Shown here: positions 49,631 through 57,509 of the stretch, in pieces
Layout: the number at the start of each line of letters is the position of its first letter
Position numbering within the stretch: the stretch's first letter is position 1
Assembly: GCA_964463375.1 (NCBI GenBank)
Contig: CAYXBQ010000002.1
Span: 124,001 to 188,000, forward strand
From: UMGS1696 sp964463375
Lineage (GTDB): Bacteria; Bacillota; Clostridia; Oscillospirales; CAG-272
Reading direction: 5' to 3'
Length of the DNA stretch: 64,000 nt
The notes under the pieces: generated by a model
Told to the model about the DNA's origin: nothing
The model's database searches: none
Seen by the model: the letters and a program-made list of their open reading frames with translations, nothing else
Program-made: the position numbers and the translations under genes

Positions 49631-49818
49631 TCCGCAAAGCATAAAGAAATGGGGCCGAAAATCACGCAGTCCTTGCTAAATTTGCCAATAGCAGTTTGCG
49701 CGGATATGCGAACGGTTGCGACCGCATTTGTTTCCATGCGACAATGTACACATTTTATTCATATAAGTTGATACTTAGCAAAAAAACAATATCCGTCAAA
49801 GAAAATGAGAGAAACCTA

Positions 49819-49847
49819 TTGCAATCGGGAAAAGAATGTGGTATAAT
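49819..49847 (+). promoter_or_regulatory. Promoter of the two binding-lipoprotein genes
   Basis: TTGCAA (49819-49824), 17-bp spacer, TATAAT (49842-49847), about 73 bp before ATG 49920. Confidence 0.7.
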
Positions 49848-49919
49848 GACAAATAGCGATAAGAATATCGATTGTAATTTGTGTATAAAACCGGAGCAAG
49901 GCGAAAGGAGCATGAACCT

Positions 49920-51383
49920 ATGCGGAAACAGAAACAGATCGTTACCCTATTATTGGCAGCCCAGCTATTGGCACTTGCCTCCTGCGGCGGTGAGACCGTA
50001 GAGACCCAGGGCAGTGTACAGAGCGATACATCCACCCCCACAGTGGGTACAGAAGAAACAGAACCGCAGCCCGACCTGCCGGACGTGACCTTTGGCGGTG
50101 CCGAATATACCGTATATCGTTGGTCCAATGCCGATAACGTGGATCTGCACACCCACTTTGAATATGATGCCGAGGAGCTTACCGGCGAACTGCTAAACGA
50201 TGCGATCTACAACCGGAACCAGGTGATCGAGGAACAATATGATGTGACCATCTCTGTACTGGGTGACTGGGAACCATCGGCACGGCTGAAAACCGATGTG
50301 ACCGCCGGAGATACGCCGTATCAAGTCATCTCCGACTGGCCGACCCGACTGGCGAACCTTTCTACCCAGGGAATGCTGCGCAATTTCTATGACATTCCCT
50401 ATGTAGATACCACCAAGCCCTGGTGGGACAAAAACACCGTGGAGGCCTTCACCATTGCCGGAAAGCAATACGTGATCACCGGCGACTACGTGCTGTACGA
50501 CAAACAGAGGGTATTGGTATTCTTCTTCAACCACACATTATCGGACACCTTAGGGATCCCGGATCCGTATACCACGGTGAACGAAGGCAAATGGACCATG
50601 GATCTGCTGAACGAATACGCCGAGCTGGCCAGACAGGACCTGAACGGAGACGGCAAAATGGATCCCAAGGACGACCAATACGGCATGATCAGCGGCTCCA
50701 AGACATATATGCCGTATCTGCTGTTCGGTGGTGGCAGCCGCTATTCCGAAGCACAGCCGGATGGTACCTTTGAACTGGTGATCGACGACGAGCATACCAT
50801 CGACATCATCTCGAAGCTGAACCTGACCTTTGGTACCGATAACACCCACTACCACGAAGACAACAAGGGTGTGCAGGTCACGGAAAAATTTGAATCCGGT
50901 ACGGGTCTGTTCTACCATGAGGTCTCCCAGGTCACACGACTGCTGGATATGGAGGACGACTACGGGATCCTGCCCCAGCCGAAGTATGACGAAAATCAGG
51001 AAAACTATCTTTCCTGCGTACAGTACGAATATTCCGCTGCCATTGGCGTACCGGCTACCATCGATGGAGACGAACTGGAAATGACCGGTGTCCTGCTGGA
51101 GGCACTGTCCGCTCTGTCTCATACCACCACATACCCCACATTTATTGAAGACATCCTACAGTCGAAAAATGCACCGGATAAAGAAAGTGCCGATATGCTG
51201 CGCCTGATCTATGCCAACCTGACCTATGACCTGTTCGGTGTGTTCCAGTTTGGCAGCATCGATAGTTTGGTCTACAACAACATCTACGACAAAAAAGGCG
51301 AAGGCTTTACGTCTACCATTGCTTCCAATAAAGAAAAGATTCTGGCAGCCTACGAAAAAGTCTACGAAGCCTATACCGAGTAA
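49920..51383 (+). CDS. Orphan extracellular solute-binding lipoprotein
   Basis: 487 residues from ATG 49920, with GAAAGGAG 9 bp upstream; the ATG at 49912 is out of frame. Lipobox C22 (LASC) then a Thr/Glu-rich linker to about 55. The folded part opens with EELTGELLNDAIYNRNQVIEEQYD, matching the lipoproteins at 37317 and 51393. The C-terminal part has the DYGILPQPKYDENQENY block (about 355-371) typical of this binding-protein group. Together with its 9-bp neighbour it forms a two-gene unit without permeases, so it must use a transporter encoded elsewhere. Ligand unknown. Confidence 0.86.
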   Translation: MRKQKQIVTLLLAAQLLALASCGGETVETQGSVQSDTSTPTVGTEETEPQPDLPDVTFGGAEYTVYRWSNADNVDLHTHFEYDAEELTGELLNDAIYNRNQVIEEQYDVTISVLGDWEPSARLKTDVTAGDTPYQVISDWPTRLANLSTQGMLRNFYDIPYVDTTKPWWDKNTVEAFTIAGKQYVITGDYVLYDKQRVLVFFFNHTLSDTLGIPDPYTTVNEGKWTMDLLNEYAELARQDLNGDGKMDPKDDQYGMISGSKTYMPYLLFGGGSRYSEAQPDGTFELVIDDEHTIDIISKLNLTFGTDNTHYHEDNKGVQVTEKFESGTGLFYHEVSQVTRLLDMEDDYGILPQPKYDENQENYLSCVQYEYSAAIGVPATIDGDELEMTGVLLEALSALSHTTTYPTFIEDILQSKNAPDKESADMLRLIYANLTYDLFGVFQFGSIDSLVYNNIYDKKGEGFTSTIASNKEKILAAYEKVYEAYTE

Positions 51384-51392
51384 GGTGACACG

Positions 51393-52877
51393 ATGAAAAA
51401 GAACCAGAAACAAAGAATGTGCATCCTGTGTCTGCTGATGGCACAGCTTTTGACCCTGGCATCCTGTGGCGGCGGTACAGCGGAGACCACGGCAAACACC
51501 ACCGATACCACCACCGAATCTGTGGAGACGGCAGAGACCGAGCTTCACAGTGATCTGCCCGCACGGGATTTCGAAGGCGATACCTTCACCGTGTATACCC
51601 GTTCCGCACCTGGCTATCCCCAATTCGATGCCTATGAGCTGGTGTCCGAGGAAATGAACGGCGATGTGCTCAACGATGCCATTTACCAGCGCAACGCCAC
51701 CACAGAGGAAAAATACAACTTCCGGATCGACCAACAGAAGTTTGATGCACCCGGTACCACTGCTATCAAGGCGGTGCAGTCCGGGGACGATAGCGTGGAC
51801 TATGTGGTGTCCCAGGTCTTTGACGTGAAAGAACGGATCATCGAGGGCGCCTTCTACGACCTGTACGAGGGTGAGTATTTTGGCTTCGATATGCCCTGGT
51901 GGCACGATACCATCAACGAAAGCTGCTCGCTGGCAGGAAAGCTGTTTATGACCATGAACGACTATCTTCTGCTCTACAAGCAGCAGACCTATTGCCTGTT
52001 CTTCAACAAGACCATGGCAAAGAACTATGCGCTGCGGGACTATTACGAAGCGGTGCTGGATGGCACGTGGACATGGGAAAATATGTATGCCGATATGCAG
52101 CAGGTCACCATGGACGTGAACGGCGACGGCACCATGGACCAGTGGGACAGCTACGGCTTCACCTGCCAATACGGGCAAATGCTGGCAGCAGTCATCGGCT
52201 GTGACGTGCAGTACAGCGAAAAGGATGCCGGTGACATTCCCCTGCTGAAAGCCGATGCGGAGACCCACATCAATGTGCTGGACAAGGTGGCGTCCATCTT
52301 CATCGACAAGACCACCACGCTGCTGGCCAACGACTACAGCAGCTCTGTGACCACCGGCAAATCCATGTGGGACATACCCAGCGATACCTTCTACGATGAA
52401 CGAGCCCTGTTCTTAGGCGGCGTGGTACGGTATGCACCGTCCATCATCGAAAGCTGTGAGGTGGACTTCGGGATCCTGCCGATGCCTAAATATACGGAAG
52501 ATCAAAGGAACTACTACAGTTACTCCGAGGTGGGCAACAGCACGGCACTCCTGGTTCCCGTGGTGGCAGACCTGTCGGATGTGAGCTTTGTGATCGAGGC
52601 CCTCAGCGAAGAATCCTACCGCACCGTGGTACCGGCGTACTACGAGGTCATGGTCAAGTCCAAGTATTCGCCGGACCCCAATGCATCGGCGGTACTGGAT
52701 CTGATGTTTGCCAACCACCGGTTCGACACGGCACTACTGTATTCGTGGCTGGACATTGCCGGGATCTACGACACGATCCTGCAAAAGAAAGAGAACACCT
52801 TTGCTTCCCAGTACGCTTCCAAATCCGCTGCCGCTCAGGCCACGCTGGACGAATGGATGGCGACTCTCAGCGAGTGA
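51393..52877 (+). CDS. Orphan extracellular solute-binding lipoprotein, paralogue of the previous
   Basis: 494 residues. Lipobox C25 (TLASC). The linker is rich in Thr. The fold opens with EEMNGDVLNDAIYQRNATTEEKY and contains FGILPMPKYTEDQRNYY near residue 360, as in the neighbour at 49920. The gene starts 9 bp after the previous stop with AGGTGA before ATG 51393. The two proteins have clearly diverged, so they probably bind different ligands or partners. Downstream, a new promoter starts the sugar-isomerase operon, whose products may metabolise the imported compound; that link is inference. Confidence 0.86.
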   Translation: MKKNQKQRMCILCLLMAQLLTLASCGGGTAETTANTTDTTTESVETAETELHSDLPARDFEGDTFTVYTRSAPGYPQFDAYELVSEEMNGDVLNDAIYQRNATTEEKYNFRIDQQKFDAPGTTAIKAVQSGDDSVDYVVSQVFDVKERIIEGAFYDLYEGEYFGFDMPWWHDTINESCSLAGKLFMTMNDYLLLYKQQTYCLFFNKTMAKNYALRDYYEAVLDGTWTWENMYADMQQVTMDVNGDGTMDQWDSYGFTCQYGQMLAAVIGCDVQYSEKDAGDIPLLKADAETHINVLDKVASIFIDKTTTLLANDYSSSVTTGKSMWDIPSDTFYDERALFLGGVVRYAPSIIESCEVDFGILPMPKYTEDQRNYYSYSEVGNSTALLVPVVADLSDVSFVIEALSEESYRTVVPAYYEVMVKSKYSPDPNASAVLDLMFANHRFDTALLYSWLDIAGIYDTILQKKENTFASQYASKSAAAQATLDEWMATLSE

Positions 52878-52979
52878 TCCGCAGCGAATCAGCAGCCACG
52901 AGCCACAGATACCCCTGTGCCCCCCGTGCAAACACGAATAAAATTCCGTTGCTATTGTGGAAAAAATGCCGTACCCCTC

Positions 52980-53008
52980 TTGCCAAAGCCGGATGGATAT
53001 GGTATACT
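52980..53008 (+). promoter_or_regulatory. Promoter of the isomerase-aminotransferase operon
   Basis: TTGCCA (52980-52985), 17-bp spacer, TATACT (53003-53008), with TG two bases before the -10. 31 bp before ATG 53040. Confidence 0.68.
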
Positions 53009-53039
53009 GTGTACAAATACTCCATAGGAGGAGAACCAT

Positions 53040-53789
53040 ATGAAATTGGCATTACAAATATATACGTTAAGAAACTACTTAGGAAAGGACGACATTGCCG
53101 AGACTTTGCAAAAGGTCAAGGAAATGGGCTACACCGGTGTCGAATGGCCGGGGCTCATGGGCTACACGCCGGAGGAATTGGCAGTGCTGACCCATGAGGC
53201 CGGTCTGGAGATCTTTTCCGTACATATCAATATCGACGACCTGCTCGCCTGCGATACCAACGTGCTGGATGGCTTTGCTAAGGTGGGCGTACAGTGGCTG
53301 CCCATTGGCTGGCTGCCGGAGGAACGGCTGGCCGGCGGTGACAAGTTTGCGGAGACCTGTGACCTGATCCGTGCCTACAGTGCCGAAGCAGCCAAGCGTG
53401 GTATGCTGGTACTGTATCACAACCACGACTTTGATCTGGCACCCTACGGAGACGCTACGAAGCTGGATGCCCTGTATGCCGCCCTGCCGGAAACGGTGGT
53501 GGGGGCAGAGCTGGACACCTGTTGGCTCTATTCCGGCGGCGTAGATCCGGTGACCTATCTGCAAAGATTCGCCCATCGTGCGCCCGTCATCCATCTGAAG
53601 GACTGCGTCAAGGAAGGCGGCCGCAAGGGATATAAGCCTGTTGGCGATGGCGTGTTGGATTGGACTGCGATCCTGCCTGCCTGCGAAAAGGCAGAATGGG
53701 TCTGCGTAGAACAGGATGAGCCCTCCGATGGACTGGATGCCTTCCAGTGCGCCACCAGAAGTGCGGCCTTCCTGCGGGAGCGTCTGTAA
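53040..53789 (+). CDS. Sugar phosphate isomerase/epimerase family (TIM barrel)
   Basis: 249 residues of the AP-endonuclease-2/xylose-isomerase-like barrel. LALQIYTLRNYLGKD opens the barrel, GYTGVEWPG (about 30-38) is strand 2, YHNHDFDL (about 125-132) and GAELDTCW (about 158-165) carry metal ligands (His, Glu, Asp), and VIHLKDCV and VCVEQDEPSDG complete the site. Family members isomerise or epimerise free or modified sugars and inositols (IolE/IolI-like). First gene of a four-gene operon with a second barrel, a ceramidase-like protein and an aminotransferase. AGGAGG precedes ATG 53040. Confidence 0.88.
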   Translation: MKLALQIYTLRNYLGKDDIAETLQKVKEMGYTGVEWPGLMGYTPEELAVLTHEAGLEIFSVHINIDDLLACDTNVLDGFAKVGVQWLPIGWLPEERLAGGDKFAETCDLIRAYSAEAAKRGMLVLYHNHDFDLAPYGDATKLDALYAALPETVVGAELDTCWLYSGGVDPVTYLQRFAHRAPVIHLKDCVKEGGRKGYKPVGDGVLDWTAILPACEKAEWVCVEQDEPSDGLDAFQCATRSAAFLRERL

Positions 53790-53801
53790 GGAGGTATTCC
53801 C

Positions 53802-54716
53802 ATGCGTATTGCAACCACCATTGGGGAAATGTACGACTACGTAGCCACCCCCGCCGATGCCGTCCGTGCCTATGAGGGTACCGGCTTCCGGTATCTGGAC
53901 TATAGCTTCTACCACGCAAATCGCCCCGGTTCTCCCTTCCTCACTGCCGATTGGCTGCGGGAGGTCGAGGACGCCGGAGAGGCAGCAGCCGCTTTGGGTA
54001 TGGCATTTGTTCAGGCGCATTCTCCCGACTATAACCCCTACCACGACCCCAACGATACCGCCTACCACGAAGCCGGTATGCTGGCCACCAAACGCTCCAT
54101 CGAGGCCTGTGGCAGATTGGGTATCCCCCAGATCGTCGTGCATACAGCCTTTGGTCCTCAGTGCCAGTATCCTGCCGATCAGGAAAAGTATTTCGAGACC
54201 AACCTGCCGTTTTTGCAGTCCCTGTATCCGGAGATGGAAAAGTGGAACGTAGGTGTCTGCATCGAGAACAGCGCAGAAGGGAACATGGGCACCAACTATT
54301 TCTTCATGACCGCCGAGGATATGAACGCCTTCTTGGCCTATGCCAACCATCCGCTGTTGGGTGCCTGCTGGGATACGGGACACGGCAATATGCGTGGCGC
54401 CGATGTGTACCACGAGCTGACCACCCTGGGCAAGAACCTCCACGCCATCCATTTCCAGGACAACGGCGGTCGGTACGACGAACATATCGCCCCCTTCTTC
54501 GGTACACTGCAGGTAGACGACGTGATCCGTGGTTTGCTCGATGCCGGGTACGAAGGCCCCTTGACCTTTGAATCCGACTGCTTCTGCCCGTACCGGAACC
54601 AACACGGTACCGACAAGCTGGCCTATCCTCCACTGCGGGTGAAGCGAGCCTGCCTCCACGTGCTCCATGAGATCGGTATGGCAGCTCTGGAAGCCTACGG
54701 TATCGCAGGAGAATGA
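53802..54716 (+). CDS. Sugar phosphate isomerase/epimerase family (TIM barrel), second copy
   Basis: 304 residues, starting 12 bp after the first barrel gene with AAGGAGG. It is a different subfamily: long N-terminal part with YLDYSFYHANRPGSPF, QAHSPDYNPY and VVHTAFGPQCQYP. Metal-site candidates are the Glu in VGVCIENSAEG, the Asp/His in CWDTGHGN, HAIHFQDNGG and the Glu of LTFESDCFC. Two unlike isomerases in one operon suggest sequential conversions of one sugar or cyclitol. Exact reaction not assignable. Confidence 0.86.
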   Translation: MRIATTIGEMYDYVATPADAVRAYEGTGFRYLDYSFYHANRPGSPFLTADWLREVEDAGEAAAALGMAFVQAHSPDYNPYHDPNDTAYHEAGMLATKRSIEACGRLGIPQIVVHTAFGPQCQYPADQEKYFETNLPFLQSLYPEMEKWNVGVCIENSAEGNMGTNYFFMTAEDMNAFLAYANHPLLGACWDTGHGNMRGADVYHELTTLGKNLHAIHFQDNGGRYDEHIAPFFGTLQVDDVIRGLLDAGYEGPLTFESDCFCPYRNQHGTDKLAYPPLRVKRACLHVLHEIGMAALEAYGIAGE

Positions 54717-54766
54717 CACATATATTTATTGAAAGATATTCTTAGCAAAAAACAAGGAGACACACC

Positions 54767-56068
54767 ATGAACGATACATTTTACGCCGGTGCAGCCCGTG
54801 CCGACATCACCCCCGCAGTGGGTACTCTGCTGTACGGCTATAACCCCCACCAGGAAAGCACATCCATCCACGACCACCTGAGCGTTACAGCACTGGCAGT
54901 AGTCCAGGGAGATACCAAGGCACTGCTGACCACCGTCACTGTAGGCGATTTTCAGACGGCGCTGGTATCGGAGCTGCGGCAGCAAATGAGCGAGGTCTGC
55001 GGCATCCCAGCCGCCCGGATCGTTATCGCTGCCACCCACACCCATTCGGCCCCCAACGTAGCCGGTATGGAAGGCTGGGGCGGCGTGGATCAGCCTTATG
55101 TGGACAACATCCTGCGTCCGGCTATGCTGCAGGTAGCCAAGGATGCAGTTGCCAATTTGCAGCCGGCAGAGTACGCCGTAGGTGTCACCGAATCCAAGGT
55201 GGGCATCAACCGGCGGCAGCAGCTGGAGGATGGCAGCATCGTGCTGGGGCAGAACCCCTGGGGCTGCTATGACCCCAACATGACCTGCGTCGCTATTCGC
55301 AACAGCGAGACCAAGGCCGGCATTCTGAACCTGATCCATTACGGCTGCCACGGCACCGCTGCGGGCTGTAACCGGGAGATCAGCCGAGACTGGTCCGGGA
55401 TCATGATCGACCGACTGGAAGCCGAGACCAAAACCATGACCGCCTTCTGGAACGGCTGCCAGGGTGACGTTGGCCCCCGACTGACCAATGGACAGACCGT
55501 AGGCGACATCCACCACGTGGAAGAATTGGGCGGTGTAGCGGCTATGGATGCCAAACGTGCTTATGATGCCCGTGGCATGTACGTGGCAGGAGATCTGCAC
55601 CTGTACGAAGGCGAAGTGGCGATCCCCTTCAAGCCCTTGTTGCCCAAGGAAGAAGTGGAAGCCAAGCTGGCCACCTATGAAGATCCGGATTCCCTGATCA
55701 ACATCCAGCGGCTGGAATATGCCCACTACAAGGCCGTCAAGGACGAATACGACGCAGGTGTACCGGCCCACGACAGCCACTATCGCTATGACCAGATCAT
55801 CATTTCTCTGGGAGAGGTGGCATTCGTACCCTATCCCTTTGAGATCTTCTCGGAGATCTCCCTCCGTCTGCGGTACCATTCTCCCATCCGCTACACGCTG
55901 GCACTGTCCAACGCCAACGGCTATAACGCCTATATGCCCACCGAGGATCAGATCGTCCGTGGCGGCTACGAGATCGGCTGCTTCCTGTACAGTGGTGCCT
56001 ACACACTGGTAGACAATACCGACCAGGTCCTGCTGTGCGAAAATCTGCGGATCCTCCGTGGCAACTAA
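54767..56068 (+). CDS. Neutral/alkaline ceramidase-like N-terminal domain protein
   Basis: 433 residues, no signal peptide. The opening FYAGAARADITP with G-LYGY is the hallmark of the neutral ceramidase (PF04734) fold; zinc ligands are in ATHTHSAPN (about 84-92) and NLIHYGCHGTA (about 186-196), and NGCQGDVGPR is also conserved. The immunoglobulin-like C-terminal domain of true ceramidases is missing. In bacteria many such proteins act in carbohydrate operons as amidohydrolases on amino-sugar derivatives. Between two sugar isomerases and an aminotransferase it may remove an N-acyl group; this is inference. GGAGACACACC precedes ATG 54767. Confidence 0.82.
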   Translation: MNDTFYAGAARADITPAVGTLLYGYNPHQESTSIHDHLSVTALAVVQGDTKALLTTVTVGDFQTALVSELRQQMSEVCGIPAARIVIAATHTHSAPNVAGMEGWGGVDQPYVDNILRPAMLQVAKDAVANLQPAEYAVGVTESKVGINRRQQLEDGSIVLGQNPWGCYDPNMTCVAIRNSETKAGILNLIHYGCHGTAAGCNREISRDWSGIMIDRLEAETKTMTAFWNGCQGDVGPRLTNGQTVGDIHHVEELGGVAAMDAKRAYDARGMYVAGDLHLYEGEVAIPFKPLLPKEEVEAKLATYEDPDSLINIQRLEYAHYKAVKDEYDAGVPAHDSHYRYDQIIISLGEVAFVPYPFEIFSEISLRLRYHSPIRYTLALSNANGYNAYMPTEDQIVRGGYEIGCFLYSGAYTLVDNTDQVLLCENLRILRGN

Positions 56069-56097
56069 GCTATCAGAAATACAAAGGAGAAAACAAT

Positions 56098-57270
56098 ATG
56101 TATAGAATCGGACAAGAAGAGATCGATGCCGTAGCACGCACCCTCATGAGTCGGGACTTTTTCAAGATCAACGGCAGCGGCAAGGAAGTGCTGCACTTTG
56201 AAGAAGAATGGGGCAAGACCGTGTCGGCCGACTATGTGTTGACCATGACCTCCGGCTTTGGCGCGCTGACCTCTGCCCTGATCGGTATGGGCGTAGGCCC
56301 CGGCGATGAAGTCATCGTACCCGGCTACACCTACATTGCCTCTGCTTTGGCCGTAGTTGCCGTGGGTGCCATTCCGGTCATTGCCGAGATCAACGAGACC
56401 ATGACCCTGGATCCCGTGGATGTGGAGAAGAAGATCTCTCCTGCCACCAAGGTGATCATGCCGGTACACATCCAGGGCTTCCCATCGGATATGGATGGAC
56501 TGCGAGCTGTTGCGGATCAGCACGGTCTGCGGATCTTAGAAGACGCTTGCCAGGCCGACGGTGGTATGTACAAGGGTCGGTATCTGGGTGCCATTGGCGA
56601 TGCCGGTGCCTATTCATTCAACTATTTTAAGGTGATCACAGCGGGAGAGGGCGGTGCGCTGGCCACCAACGATCGTACCATCTACGAGCGTGCCCTGATC
56701 TACCACGATGCCAGCGCCGTTGCTTTCTTCGGTGACCAGCTGGATGGGATCAGCGAGCCTCTGTTTGGCGGTACCGAATTCCGTGTGTCCGACATCACCG
56801 GCGCCATCCTGCGGGAACAGCTGAAGCGTATGCCCACACTGCTTGCCGACCTGCGGAAGAATCGGGACGCACTGGCCGCATTGGTGTGCGGCGAAGGCAA
56901 GGCTACGCAGGCACCTTCCAACGACATCGCCGGCGACTGCGGTACCACCCTGGCTCTGCGGTTTGACACAGCCGAGGAATGCCGAGCCTATGCTGCCAAG
57001 TGTGCCGAAGCTGGCGTTGGCCTGACGATCCCGATCGACACCGGCAAGCATGTGTACACCAACTGGACCCAGATCATGGAAAAGCGTGGTGCCCTGCATC
57101 CTGCTATGGACCCCTTCAAAATGGAAGCCAACCAGGGTCTGCAAATGGACTACACCATGGATATGTGTCCCCGCACGCTGGATCTGCTGAACCGCACAGC
57201 CTATGTGAGCATCAACCCCGACTGGACGGAAGAAGACATAGCCAACGTGGCAGCGGTGCTGAATCGATAA
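56098..57270 (+). CDS. DegT/DnrJ/EryC1/StrS-type PLP aminotransferase
   Basis: 390 residues from ATG 56098 after AAAGGAG. Enzymes of this family transaminate keto-sugars or cyclitols to amino sugars or the reverse. TMTSGFGALTSAL is the phosphate-binding segment, VIVPGYTYIASALAV and LRILEDACQADGG carry substrate and PLP contacts (Asp for the pyridine nitrogen), and the Schiff-base lysine is in FNYFKVITAGEGG (about residue 181). The C-terminal part has the family NLxxRxxxVSINPDW-like ending. Last gene of the operon, followed by a terminator. The set of two isomerases, deacylase-like and aminotransferase suggests catabolism or synthesis of an amino sugar. Confidence 0.92.
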   Translation: MYRIGQEEIDAVARTLMSRDFFKINGSGKEVLHFEEEWGKTVSADYVLTMTSGFGALTSALIGMGVGPGDEVIVPGYTYIASALAVVAVGAIPVIAEINETMTLDPVDVEKKISPATKVIMPVHIQGFPSDMDGLRAVADQHGLRILEDACQADGGMYKGRYLGAIGDAGAYSFNYFKVITAGEGGALATNDRTIYERALIYHDASAVAFFGDQLDGISEPLFGGTEFRVSDITGAILREQLKRMPTLLADLRKNRDALAALVCGEGKATQAPSNDIAGDCGTTLALRFDTAEECRAYAAKCAEAGVGLTIPIDTGKHVYTNWTQIMEKRGALHPAMDPFKMEANQGLQMDYTMDMCPRTLDLLNRTAYVSINPDWTEEDIANVAAVLNR

Positions 57271-57287
57271 TAATATGATAAAGAAAT

Positions 57288-57328
57288 GCGCCAGAGATAC
57301 GGATGTATGCTGTATCTCCGGCGCTTTT
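57288..57328 (+). terminator. Terminator of the isomerase-aminotransferase operon
   Basis: GCGCCAGAGATAC (57288-57300) pairs with GTATCTCCGGCGC (57312-57324) with one mismatch, followed by TTTT. Confidence 0.8.
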
Positions 57329-57445
57329 GGGTTTATGGGATTGAATAGGAATAAAAGAATAATGCTGGTATGCCATGTGATGTACTTCTGGAATAGCGAA
57401 ATATATAAATTCATGTTGAAATAGGTTAGAATTGCCTAAAATATG

Positions 57446-57474
57446 TTGACAAATACATGTGTCAGCGGTATAAT
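57446..57474 (+). promoter_or_regulatory. Consensus promoter of cas3 with overlapping inverted repeat
   Basis: TTGACA (57446-57451), 17-bp spacer, TATAAT (57469-57474): perfect consensus. TGACA (57447-57451) and TGTCA (57460-57464) form an inverted repeat overlapping the -35 and spacer, a possible repressor site. Confidence 0.72.
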
Positions 57475-57509
57475 GAGGCTAAAATAACAGAACCGAGAGG
57501 CACACGATC

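Noticed and set aside
53079..56137. Long minus-strand frames of 546 and 480 codons
   Set aside because: Antisense shadows of the isomerase and ceramidase-like genes, lacking start context and family motifs.
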